NCBI GenBank assembly: GCA_026982695.1
Contig: JALSGS010000006.1
Span: forward strand, 1 to 64,000
Source of the DNA: Saprospiraceae bacterium
Lineage (GTDB): Bacteria > Bacteroidota > Bacteroidia > Chitinophagales > Saprospiraceae
DNA length: 64,000 nucleotides
Direction: 5' to 3'
Shown: positions 1-7,956 of the stretch, one piece after another
Numbering within the stretch: the first letter of the stretch is position 1
Layout of the letters: each line of letters opens with the position of its first letter
Position numbers and translations under genes: made by a program
Notes under the pieces: model-generated
The model's input: only the letters and a program-made list of their open reading frames with translations
What the model was told of the DNA's origin: nothing
Database searches by the model: none

Positions 1-1055
1 CCACAAATGGGCAAGGTATAGTTGGGGTAGCACCGCGAGCTCGATGGATGCCTGTACATGGTCCTACGTTTGGGCTGCGCACTACCGAAGCCATGTTTCG
101 CTATTGTGCCGATCAAGGAGCCGATATCATTTTGTGTAGTTGGGGCACTACCGATCCGGCTTTTGCCTTGAGTCCTTTAAAAGAGGAAGCCATTGCATAT
201 GCTGCGCGAAAGGGACGCAATAGTAAAGGATGCGTCATCGTATTTGCTGTGGGTAATGAAAACCTCGAATACATCAATTACTATGCGGCTCATCCCGATG
301 TGATAGCCGTAGCAGCTTCTACCAGTAGTGATCGGCATGCCCCCTACTCCAATAGAGGGCCAGAGGTGTGGATCTGTGCACCTTCTAGTGGGGAGTGGCC
401 TGTCTTAGCGGCACGTGCGTCTTGGGATCGAGGCAACCGGAATATGCAGGGTGCTTTCCGTTACTACTATGATGGCATCGCTCGGGGGGATCACTACAAG
501 CACTTTGGTGGTACTTCAGCTGCATGCCCTCTGGTGGCAGGTGTGTGTGCGTTGATATTGTCGGCCAATCCGGAGTTGCGTGCTTCGGAGGTCAAGGCCA
601 TTTTGCGCGACACAGCAGATAAAATTGGTGATCCTTCTGAATATGTCAATGGGCATTCGAGGCGCTATGGCTATGGGCGTGTCAATGCTGATAGGGCAGT
701 GGCTGAAGCATTGCGCCGGCGCGATGTTGCTCAAGCACCTACGCGAGTAGCGTCGACACCCAATATTCAAGCTGAGGGTCTGTTCCGTTTTGCTGTTGAG
801 ATACAACCTCCACAGGGATGGGCTGTGCAGGTGGGTGTATTTGCCTCTTATGCTAATGTCTTGAAGCAGGCAGCGCGTTTGCAGCAACTATTGCGTATAG
901 GTGCAGTGGTCCAGATTGCTTCGCTCAGTGGCAAAACGGTGTATCGGCTTATGGCGGGGCCTTATCGGCGCAAGAAGGAGGCGGAAAAGGCTTTAGTGCA
1001 GCTGCGCAATCATGGAATGGAGGGCTTATTGCGGCAGTTGTCTAAGTTGGCCTGA
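1..1055 (+). CDS. Subtilisin-like (S8) serine peptidase with C-terminal SPOR domain, 5' end outside window
   Basis: The reading frame is open from base 3, so the gene starts before the window; about 350 residues are visible. The first residues (TNGQGIVGVAPRARW) match the stretch just after the catalytic HGT of subtilases, so the catalytic Asp and His lie upstream. VFAVGNEN carries the oxyanion-hole Asn, and FGGTSAACPLVAG near base 520 carries the nucleophile Ser. After the protease fold and a linker, the last ~75 residues (from GWAVQVGVF) form a SPOR domain, the family that binds denuded peptidoglycan glycan strands. This suggests an envelope-located protease acting at septal or remodelled cell wall; that role is inference. 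The next gene converges from the minus strand 16 bases away. Confidence 0.85.
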   Translation, partial: TNGQGIVGVAPRARWMPVHGPTFGLRTTEAMFRYCADQGADIILCSWGTTDPAFALSPLKEEAIAYAARKGRNSKGCVIVFAVGNENLEYINYYAAHPDVIAVAASTSSDRHAPYSNRGPEVWICAPSSGEWPVLAARASWDRGNRNMQGAFRYYYDGIARGDHYKHFGGTSAACPLVAGVCALILSANPELRASEVKAILRDTADKIGDPSEYVNGHSRRYGYGRVNADRAVAEALRRRDVAQAPTRVASTPNIQAEGLFRFAVEIQPPQGWAVQVGVFASYANVLKQAARLQQLLRIGAVVQIASLSGKTVYRLMAGPYRRKKEAEKALVQLRNHGMEGLLRQLSKLA

Positions 1056-1071
1056 GCCGTACCCAAAATGC

Positions 1072-2553
1072 TCAAACTTTTAGATGTCGAATAGTAAGGT
1101 AGCATATGGATCCGTAACCTACCAATAACATGAAGTGTAACAGGATAAAAGTAGTTTGATGTTGGACGATGCCTACTATCAGTGCCCCTAAGAAATACAG
1201 TGCTAGTAGCCCCTCGAAAAAGGTAAGCCATGAGATGCGCCATTGCAAGTAGCGCGTGCGATTGCGCAATGACTCGCTTACGGAGCGAATGCCGAGTTTG
1301 GGTGTACGGACAAAAGGCGTTCGCTTGCCCCAGTACCCCTGAAGTACTGCAATGGTGTTGTGCAAGGATAACCCCATACTTAGCGATAGAAACAGTGGAA
1401 AAAGGGCGATAAACTTAAGTACGCGTTTTAGATAAGGACCTTTTTGAAATTCTGCCTGTACATTGCCCACGTAATACACGGCAACGATACTGAGCCATCC
1501 TATGAGAAAAAAAGTATACCAATTGGCATTGATGCTCAATTCATTGATGGCAAACAGCATAGGTACGCTACATACGCCTATCAAAAAGACGAAAACGAAG
1601 ATACTGCTGGCCAGTAGGTGACCAGTGGCATGCAATTTCTTGAGCAGCGGTAGTGGTGCGCGCCAAATTTGTGGCAGCATTTTTTTTGCTGTCTCAGCAC
1701 CGCCTTTCATCCAGCGGTATTGCTGAGATTTGAGGCTGTTCATCTCCACGGGCAGTTCGGCAGGCGCACCTATCTCCTCTAAGTAGTGAATTTTCCATCC
1801 GCGTAGCTGTGCCCTAATACTCAGGTCGAGGTCTTCAGTGAGTGTATCAGATTGCCAGCCACCCGCATCTTCAATGGCTTGACGGCGCCACACGCCTGCA
1901 GTGCCGTTGAACTGGAGGAGATAATTGCCCAAACGCCGCCCCGTTTGTTCTATACTAAAGTGGACGTTGAGCTGAAGCGCTTGTAGTCGGGTGATAAGAC
2001 TGTACGTCTCGTTGAGATGTTCCCATCGCGTTTGGACTACACCTATCTTGGGGTTGTTGAAATAGGGGATGGTGCGCTTTAGAAAATCTGGTCGAGGTAG
2101 GAAGTCGGCATCGAAAATGGCGATAAACTGTCCTTGAGCCTTTTCCAATCCGTATTGGAGTGCACCTGCTTTGAAGCCTTTTCGCGATTCACGACGGAGG
2201 TGTATTATGGGAATGCCAGCTTGTTGATATTGTGCCACCTTTCCTGCGATGAGATCTACTGTTTCATCGGTTGAGTCATCAAGTACTTGAATTTCCAATT
2301 GTTCGCGAGGGTAGTCGATGTGTACTATGCGATCCAGCAACCTCTCAACTACGAAAAGTTCATTGTAGATAGGCAATTGGATGGTCACTTTAGGCCATTG
2401 TACAGGTGGTGATGGAGGGGGTACATGTGGCCTTTTCTTTCGATACAGAAAAAGGAGATGCAATTGCATAAGGCAAAAAAGCGTGATGTATCCCAGAGTA
2501 AGCGTATAGATGATCACTGTGAGGTAATATAAAAATTGGATCAGCGCTTCCAT
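1072..2553 (-). CDS. Membrane-bound family 2 glycosyltransferase (cellulose-synthase-like, processive type)
   Basis: A 493-residue polytopic glycosyltransferase. An N-terminal transmembrane segment (about residues 5-30) precedes a GT-A domain with IQLPIYNE, the acidic LDDSTDETVD, the metal-binding DAD (IAIFDADFLPRP), the TED motif (TLTEDLDLSIR) and QQYRWMKGG, the QxxRW signature of processive beta-glycosyltransferases. Several hydrophobic segments follow (about 305-335, 345-370, 380-405, 440-490). The domain order matches CESA-like/GT2 synthases that polymerise and export a polysaccharide; the sugar cannot be assigned. It lies 29 bases downstream of another GT2 gene on the same strand, so the two are probably co-transcribed in envelope or exopolysaccharide synthesis. 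Confidence 0.88.
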   Translation of the reverse strand: MEALIQFLYYLTVIIYTLTLGYITLFCLMQLHLLFLYRKKRPHVPPPSPPVQWPKVTIQLPIYNELFVVERLLDRIVHIDYPREQLEIQVLDDSTDETVDLIAGKVAQYQQAGIPIIHLRRESRKGFKAGALQYGLEKAQGQFIAIFDADFLPRPDFLKRTIPYFNNPKIGVVQTRWEHLNETYSLITRLQALQLNVHFSIEQTGRRLGNYLLQFNGTAGVWRRQAIEDAGGWQSDTLTEDLDLSIRAQLRGWKIHYLEEIGAPAELPVEMNSLKSQQYRWMKGGAETAKKMLPQIWRAPLPLLKKLHATGHLLASSIFVFVFLIGVCSVPMLFAINELSINANWYTFFLIGWLSIVAVYYVGNVQAEFQKGPYLKRVLKFIALFPLFLSLSMGLSLHNTIAVLQGYWGKRTPFVRTPKLGIRSVSESLRNRTRYLQWRISWLTFFEGLLALYFLGALIVGIVQHQTTFILLHFMLLVGYGSICYLTIRHLKV

Positions 2554-2582
2554 TCTAAGTTTTGTGTTGTGTCACTAAGGCC

Positions 2583-3281
2583 TCAGAGTAGCTTGAATAT
2601 CGTCCACAAGATTTTGTGTCCGGCCAACAGTGTGCCTTTTAACGTGCCCGATACTTTACTAACACCAATGCGCTTTCGATAGCGCACGGGTACCTCTGTA
2701 CAACGCAATCCTGCCTTGGCAGCACGCACTTGCATCTCTACTGTCCATCCGTAATCGGGATCTTCCATGCCCAGGGACAAGAGCTTATCCCATTTGATGG
2801 CGCGAAAAGGGCCCAGATCGGTGAAGTGATAGCCATATATAAGCCGTATGAGTGTAGTAGCTAGCCAGTTGCCAAATATCTGTTGAGGCATCATGGCGCC
2901 CGGTTCGAGCTCGCCCAACGCACGGGAACCAATGACCAAGTCATAGTCATCTTCAATAATGGGCTTTACCACTAGGGGGAGCTCTTCGGGATAGTCAGCG
3001 TAGTCTGCATCCATGAACACGACAATATCAGGATGAGCGGTGATGGGGCGGGCAGCAATATGTTGAATGGCGCGCAAACAAGCACTGCCATAGCCCTGAC
3101 GCGTTTCAAGTACGACAGTAGCACCATGGCTGCGCGCTACGGCAGCAGTCTGGTCGGCACTGCCATTATCAGCTACGATAATCTCTCGCACCCACTGGCG
3201 CGGCACCTCTTGGAGCACTTGCCCTATGGCGTGCTCTTCATTCCATGCGGGTATTATGAGATCGATAATGGGCTTGTTCAC
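2583..3281 (-). CDS. Family 2 glycosyltransferase, dolichyl-phosphate-mannose-synthase type
   Basis: 232 residues with a single GT-A fold and no transmembrane tail. Seen motifs: DLIIPAWNEE at the N-terminus, the nucleotide-binding VADNGSADQT, the catalytic/metal site VVFMDADYADYPEELP, and VIGSRALGE with a later LGPFRAIKWD typical of DPM1-like enzymes. Such enzymes usually transfer a hexose from a nucleotide sugar to a polyprenyl phosphate. It is the first gene of a two-gene minus-strand unit with the CESA-like synthase (29-base spacing), so it may make a lipid-linked precursor or decorate the same polymer; this is inferred from position. The family is certain, the substrate unknown. Confidence 0.85.
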   Translation of the reverse strand: MNKPIIDLIIPAWNEEHAIGQVLQEVPRQWVREIIVADNGSADQTAAVARSHGATVVLETRQGYGSACLRAIQHIAARPITAHPDIVVFMDADYADYPEELPLVVKPIIEDDYDLVIGSRALGELEPGAMMPQQIFGNWLATTLIRLIYGYHFTDLGPFRAIKWDKLLSLGMEDPDYGWTVEMQVRAAKAGLRCTEVPVRYRKRIGVSKVSGTLKGTLLAGHKILWTIFKLL

Positions 3282-3595
3282 TTATGCGTGAGGCTTACAA
3301 TGATCCGAAAGTCGGTGTTTACGTGCGAAGCGAGGCCAAAGATAGCAATGGATCTGAGCTATAGTGTAGTAAATCAAGGTACAATTTGATGTGCCTTTAG
3401 GTAAACAAAGGCACCTACAATAAAAATAATAGGGGAAGTACTGTATGAAGGAATATGCATTGGGGATGGTGGATGATAAGCGCGTATTTTGAGCCGCTAT
3501 CTTGTACGATGTGCCTTTCAGAACAGGTGTTCTGTGTTACGGCAGGCATAAGTATTGGTTTAATGCCTACTTTTTTGAAAAAATAGTTATACGCA
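3282..3595. other. Intergenic region between divergent genes
   Basis: 314 bases between the minus-strand glycosyltransferase and the plus-strand DMT transporter. It holds a TATCTTTG -7 element on the minus strand (3337-3344). No convincing gene, RNA or terminator was seen in the rest. Short open frames here lack any family resemblance. Confidence 0.5.
3337..3344 (-). promoter_or_regulatory. Bacteroidota -7 promoter element for the glycosyltransferase pair
   Basis: Read on the minus strand this is TATCTTTG, an exact TAnnTTTG -7 element, about 55 bases before the glycosyltransferase start. No clear TTG sits at the expected -33 distance, so only the -7 half is supported. Confidence 0.4.
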
Positions 3596-4543
3596 GTGCG
3601 AAACAACTTGCTGAGGGCTCATGTGGCACTTTTTATCGTAGCGCTCATATATGGTGGTAACTATAGCGTGGCTAAGGTGGTATTGGACGATGACTACCTG
3701 CATCCAATGGCATTTATTAGTTTGCGTGTATTGGCTGGTAGTTTGGCCTTTAGCCTGCTGCATGGATGGTGGGTCAAGCAACGAGTATATCGGGAAGATA
3801 TTGGGCGGCTTTTGTTGTGCGGGCTTTTTGGTGTAGCGCTCAACCAGTCGCTATTTTTCATTGGGTTGGACTACACTACGCCTATCAATGCCTCTTTGAT
3901 CATGACTATGACGCCCGTATTGGTGCTTATTGCCTCCGCATTGCTACTCAATGAATCCATTCACTGGAAAAAAGTAGCCGGAATCATCTTTGGCATGGCC
4001 GGTGCAGTGATCCTAGTGATGTATGGCAAAAAATTTGCATTTAATAAATACGGATGGTTAGGTGATTTACTGGTGTTGATTAATGCTTCTTCCTATGGGT
4101 TGTACTTGGTGTTGGTCAAGCCGTTACTCAAGCGTTACCATCCGCTAACAGTAGTAAAGTGGGTTTTTCTCATAGGTAGCATAGGTGTATTGCCTTTTGG
4201 GATACCCCAGCTAAAACAGACAGCATGGCAGACATTTACCCTCCACGTTTGGTTAGCTATCGCATATGTGTTGTGCTGTACTACGGTGTTGGCTTATCTG
4301 CTCAATGTATGGGCCATGCGATCTGTTACTCCAACAGTTGTAGGTATTTACGTGTATCTTCAGCCGGTATTGGCCACTGCCATTGCGTTGATGTTGGGAA
4401 AGGATTTACTGGCTTGGCCCAAAGTAGTAGCTGGAATACTTATTTTTTTAGGAGTGTGGCTCGTCAGTATGCCTACGCCCACTCAGCAGCCGCTGACCTG
4501 GACGGGGTTAGCTCTATACAAGAAATTGAAGAGAAAAAAGTAA
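3596..4543 (+). CDS. EamA/DMT-family drug/metabolite transporter
   Basis: 315 residues forming about ten hydrophobic segments in two EamA halves. The first half begins ALIYGGNYSVAKVVL and contains LNQSLFFIGLDYTTPINASLIMTMTPVLVLI, the usual EamA signature region; the second half repeats this pattern (YVLCCTTVLAYLLNVWAMRSVTPTVVGIYVYLQPVLA). Proteins of this family are inner-membrane exporters or exchangers of amino acids and other metabolites; the substrate is not deducible. An in-frame stop at 3584 limits the N-terminus. GTG at 3596 gives a plausible first transmembrane segment; TTG at 3608 is the alternative. The C-terminus is basic (KKLKRKK), consistent with a cytoplasmic end. Confidence 0.85.
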   Translation: MRNNLLRAHVALFIVALIYGGNYSVAKVVLDDDYLHPMAFISLRVLAGSLAFSLLHGWWVKQRVYREDIGRLLLCGLFGVALNQSLFFIGLDYTTPINASLIMTMTPVLVLIASALLLNESIHWKKVAGIIFGMAGAVILVMYGKKFAFNKYGWLGDLLVLINASSYGLYLVLVKPLLKRYHPLTVVKWVFLIGSIGVLPFGIPQLKQTAWQTFTLHVWLAIAYVLCCTTVLAYLLNVWAMRSVTPTVVGIYVYLQPVLATAIALMLGKDLLAWPKVVAGILIFLGVWLVSMPTPTQQPLTWTGLALYKKLKRKK

Positions 4544-4693
4544 CGATTGGCGAAGCGTGTACGTATGAATGAGCATAAATAGCATGGAGGCAAAATTTAT
4601 CTTTATTGTTTGTACTTAAATAAATCTTTATATAAGATCCATGTTTGTGGTTTTGGGTTATCCGTGAATATATTCTGAAATAATCAAACACTT

Positions 4694-4807
4694 ATGAAAC
4701 ACTATCCACTCACTCGACGAAAACAGCCATTTATTCAGTCGATTGACTCGCTTAACAAAAGGTGGCATCTAACCCAGAATAAACCTCCTATTTTTAACCG
4801 TTCCTGA
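4694..4807 (+). CDS. Possible small protein (37 aa) upstream of the TPR gene
   Basis: An ATG frame of 37 codons ends 13 bases before the start of the TPR gene. The peptide is basic and polar (starts MKHYPLTRRKQPF, ends KPPIFNRS) with no hydrophobic segment. I recognise no family. The close, same-strand position could mean a leader peptide or a small co-transcribed protein, but a chance frame of this length is also possible. Confidence 0.25.
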   Translation: MKHYPLTRRKQPFIQSIDSLNKRWHLTQNKPPIFNRS

Positions 4808-4820
4808 TTAAACAACAGCT

Positions 4821-6242
4821 ATGGGTATTCGCAAGCAAACACCTGCTATGATGGAGCTGGTTACGCGTTATGAAGAAATGGCAGAAATCGGGCAGGTCCA
4901 TCTTTCTGACGAAGCGTCATATCGTCTTTTATTGGCTTACTACGAGCGCCAAGAGATGTTTGAACGGGTCTTGGAGGTGACCGAATATGCCAAAGAGCAG
5001 TTTCCTTATCGTGCCGAATGGTATACGTATGCCTGCACAGCGTTGAATGCCTTAGGGCTAGCTGAAGATGTAGTGCAAGAGGCTGAGCAAGCTCGTATGT
5101 TGGGCATACAGGATGCAGCGCTTTGTGCGCAATTGGTTAAAGCCCATATACAGCTGGAGCAGCACGACAAGGCCCTTGGCGTGATTGCACGGCAAAAGGG
5201 CTTTTCGCCTCATCCGCAGCAAATGGCAGTGCTGTATTACTTGGAAGGGTTGGTATGGCACAGCCTGGGTGAGTATGCTTCAGCTATAGAGGCTTTTCGC
5301 AATTGCTTGTTGCTCGACACGCGCCATGAAGATGCCTATAAGTACTTGTGGCTGACTAGCGAGCTGATGCAGACACAAGATCTGGCTGTGGAGCTCTTCG
5401 AGCACATACTCGATGAAGATCCCTATGCAGCCCGTGCGTGGTATTGTCTGGCCAACTTGTGTGTGGCGGAAGGGCAATACGACAAAGCATTGGAAGCCTA
5501 CGATTTTACCATTGTGTGCAATGAACGAATTGCTGATGCATATTTGGAATATGCAGAGCTGTTGAGCCAGCTGAACAAGCACCATCAGGCATTGCGTGTG
5601 TATCAAGACTACATCGATCACTTTGGTACTACACAAGAAGTATTGGTGGGCATAGCGCGCTGTTATTTTGCTTTGGATCATCTTTCTGCGGCTCGCTGCT
5701 TTTTAGAGTCGGCTATAGAGGCAGAGCCTATGGATACGTGCGATGAATTGTACTATCTGTTGGGGGAATGCTATGCAGCTGAAGGCTTTTGGCATAAAGC
5801 CCGTCATTTTTACATAGAGGCCATTAAGATCAACAGTCGGCACGAAGCCTATGCGCTTAGCATGGCTGAGGCATGTTATCATTTGGATCAGCTCAAGGAG
5901 GCACAGCATTGGTATGAAGCTGCTATCGAAATGGCGCCAGAAGATCTGCGGTGTTGGTTGCGCTATGTGAGCTTTCTGCTTGACTCGGGTCAAGCTACGC
6001 GAGCTTTGGAAGTAATTGAAGAAGCCGAGCTCAACACCTGTGGAGCACCTTTACTTTATGGGCGTGTGGCTTGTCTGTATGCCTTGGGCCGTAGAGAGGA
6101 AGCTCAATATCTTTTACGCGAGGCATTGGAGCAAGACTATAGTATGCATGCTGTGTTGTTCGACTTGTGGCCACAGGTGCGTGATGATTCAGCGTTTATG
6201 CAGGTGATCCACGCTTTTCAGGCTTTACCTGGTGGCCATTGA
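4821..6242 (+). CDS. Tetratricopeptide-repeat (TPR) protein
   Basis: 473 residues, almost wholly alpha-helical repeats with the TPR pattern of small and aromatic residues (for example ARAWYCLANLCVAEGQYDKALEAYDF and the following repeat). At least ten repeat units can be followed from about residue 30 to the end. There is no signal peptide or membrane segment, so it is probably a cytoplasmic protein-protein scaffold. The N-terminus resembles TPR proteins common in Bacteroidota, but no partner is known. The gene ends at a strong hairpin terminator and appears to be a single transcription unit, perhaps with the small frame just upstream. Confidence 0.85.
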   Translation: MGIRKQTPAMMELVTRYEEMAEIGQVHLSDEASYRLLLAYYERQEMFERVLEVTEYAKEQFPYRAEWYTYACTALNALGLAEDVVQEAEQARMLGIQDAALCAQLVKAHIQLEQHDKALGVIARQKGFSPHPQQMAVLYYLEGLVWHSLGEYASAIEAFRNCLLLDTRHEDAYKYLWLTSELMQTQDLAVELFEHILDEDPYAARAWYCLANLCVAEGQYDKALEAYDFTIVCNERIADAYLEYAELLSQLNKHHQALRVYQDYIDHFGTTQEVLVGIARCYFALDHLSAARCFLESAIEAEPMDTCDELYYLLGECYAAEGFWHKARHFYIEAIKINSRHEAYALSMAEACYHLDQLKEAQHWYEAAIEMAPEDLRCWLRYVSFLLDSGQATRALEVIEEAELNTCGAPLLYGRVACLYALGRREEAQYLLREALEQDYSMHAVLFDLWPQVRDDSAFMQVIHAFQALPGGH

Positions 6243-6268
6243 GAGGCCTTTTTTGAAAACAATAAAGT

Positions 6269-6313
6269 GGAAAGTGCACAAAGCCCTCGATGAGTAAGTG
6301 CACTTTCCTTTTT
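6269..6313 (+). terminator. Rho-independent terminator after the TPR gene
   Basis: An 11-bp perfect stem (GGAAAGTGCAC / GTGCACTTTCC at 6269-6279 and 6298-6308) with an 18-base loop is followed by TTTTT, 26 bases after the TPR stop codon. Confidence 0.8.
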
Positions 6314-6314
6314 G

Positions 6315-6960
6315 TTTGAGATTAAAATTTGTTGTACCTCAAAACTTTGCTGCAAGCCACCTACTACTTCCACTGTGAATGTACCAGGTTCTACTACCCA
6401 TTCATTTTGTGCCTTGATGAGGATATGAAAGGTGAGCTGTTGCGTTTTACCTGGGGCAAGGATAATCTTTTGAAAATCGTGCAGGCATCGTCGGTGCGGA
6501 TTTATCCTCGCCAAAACTCACCCACAAGCACGGCCACTTGGGGACATCCTACATTTATGATTGGTGAACAATTCCAGGCAATGCCAGCGGTACGCGCTTC
6601 ATAGGCGGTAATTCCAGCCACTTGCTGAGCCCACTGTGGTTCCTAAGTGGTAGCTAATGAGGACAGTAGGGGAAAAAGCATGGCGCCCTGGATGTACTTG
6701 CAGCCATGGATGGCGTCAAATCCATAAAGCATGGAGATTTTCAGGCGTGTCTCTTGAGTCTTTTGCTATATGGCGATAATGAGTTGGCGCCAGCGCTTCA
6801 GGTCGGGCAGGTCATCTATGGGCACGTTTAGAATGGATTCTACACCATATTTCACCATTGCGCGTTGCACGATAGAGCTTTTGGGTGTCAATTTCGAAAG
6901 TGCGGTGCGCTCCATATACTTTATGAGTTTGTAATGGATTGAGCAAACAATCAGCTACTT
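6315..6960 (-). pseudogene. Decayed GH3 beta-glucosidase (BglX-like) remnant
   Basis: On the minus strand, broken frames give unmistakable GH3 sequence. Around 6870-6790 the translation reads AMVKYGVESILNVP. Near 6780-6660 it reads TRLKISMLYGFDAIHG then KYIQGAMLFPLLSSLATT. Near 6650-6520 it reads QVAGITAYEARTAGIAWNCSP. These match the N-terminal barrel of BglX-type enzymes in order. In-frame stops interrupt it (for example before QKTQETR, after LATT and after EFWRG). At about 6515 it jumps directly to the C-terminal fibronectin-III-like domain (IILAPGKTQQLTFHI, then NEWVVEPGTFTVEVVGG), so the middle of the gene, including the catalytic nucleophile region, is deleted. It is clearly non-functional; the former role was probably periplasmic beta-glucoside hydrolysis. 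Confidence 0.85.
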
Positions 6961-7152
6961 GCGTCACTCTAATATGCCTTGGATGCCCCACAGATGGTGA
7001 TGGCAATGGTAAAGCCATTTGCGTTTGTAGGTAGCTAAAAGTACTTTTCGCCCGAAGGCAAAAAAGCTGGATTAATTGGTTGAGACAATTGGCGCGTATA
7101 AGTCATGAAGTAGCTACAAGACCATTAAGATGTGATCTGCACAAGACGTGCC

Positions 7153-7677
7153 TCATTTTCTGCCAAAGTCGTCTTGTAGGCGTACAATGTCGTATTCGTC
7201 GGAGGGATTATCTGGGTCAGTATGTTGCCAGATTTCTGCCAGCACGCCCCAATTATCGAGCCCTACGAGCCTATGTCGTTGGCCACATGCCAGCTCAATC
7301 ATCTGCCCTACTTCGAGCAGTTGCATGGGTTCTTCTTCGTCGGTATAGCTGGTCACGATGCCTACAGGTCCTTCCAGTACGCGCCATAGCTCAGCTCGGC
7401 GATGATGATATTGCCATGAGAGGCGCTTGTGTGGGGCGACAACCAGGATTTTAGGACTTAGCTTTTGCCCTTCGGCAAATTGAGTAATGGGAATGTGTGG
7501 AAACCATTGTTGTAGAAAAAGCGGCGTTTGGGTTTCGTCGATCACGAAAAAACCACCCCAAGGCCGCTGGCGATCCTGTGCGATGATGCGCAGCCCTAGT
7601 TGGCCTATCATGCGTTCGATGCGATCGAAAATTTGGGTCTGGGTGTGTGTAGGCACGGCGTAATAATTGAAGGGCAT
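7153..7677 (-). CDS. Cupin-fold sugar-phosphate isomerase-like protein (type II mannose-6-phosphate isomerase family)
   Basis: 174 residues from the ATG at 7677. The frame stays open farther upstream, but that part crosses two hairpin terminators, so the internal ATG before PFNYYAVPTHTQ is preferred. Motifs: RPWGGFFVIDE, then KILVVAPHKRLSWQYHHRRAELWRVLEG, a cupin core with His and Glu metal ligands, then GQRHRLVG and EIWQHTDP.NPSDEYDIVR, the second metal half. This matches the stand-alone cupin domain of type II phosphomannose isomerases. Substrate and catalytic activity are not proven by sequence; such single-domain proteins are often annotated as phosphoheptose or phosphomannose isomerases. 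It lies downstream of recG on the same strand but behind terminators. Confidence 0.75.
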   Translation of the reverse strand: MPFNYYAVPTHTQTQIFDRIERMIGQLGLRIIAQDRQRPWGGFFVIDETQTPLFLQQWFPHIPITQFAEGQKLSPKILVVAPHKRLSWQYHHRRAELWRVLEGPVGIVTSYTDEEEPMQLLEVGQMIELACGQRHRLVGLDNWGVLAEIWQHTDPDNPSDEYDIVRLQDDFGRK

Positions 7678-7707
7678 AATCGGTATTTTGCTGCTAAAGT
7701 AATGTGT

Positions 7708-7737
7708 AAAAAATAACCGGCCTCTTTGAGACCGGTT
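7708..7737 (-). terminator. Rho-independent terminator (second of a tandem pair)
   Basis: Read on the minus strand: AACCGG / CCGGTT stem extended inside by GAG / CTC across one mismatch, followed by ATTTTTT. It lies between recG and the cupin gene. Confidence 0.55.
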
Positions 7738-7760
7738 AAAAAAATGGTGTTTGACACCAT
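7738..7760 (-). terminator. Rho-independent terminator (first of a tandem pair)
   Basis: On the minus strand ATGGTGT-CAA-ACACCAT forms a perfect 7-bp hairpin directly followed by a run of T. It is 197 bases after the recG stop codon and is the nearest terminator to it. Confidence 0.55.
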
Positions 7761-7956
7761 ATCTCACCAACAAGTATTCTTTTTCATTGTCCAATGATAA
7801 GGCCTAAGTTGGGTTATTGCATGCAAACGGCCAAGCTTCTGCGTGCTTTTTTTTGCATGCTTTAATCTTTTTACGGGGAAGATTCCGATTTTCAAAAAAT
7901 CGCATTGTTTTTTCTTGGTGTATAATTATGTTGATGTATAGCTGTTTGTACGGTGA

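Noticed and set aside
516-887. Antisense 123-aa frame within the subtilase gene
   Set aside because: Opposite to a clear protease with conserved motifs; the antisense translation has no family pattern.
7080-7454. Plus-strand 124-aa frame across the cupin gene end
   Set aside because: Overlaps the conserved cupin gene on the opposite strand and shows no domain.
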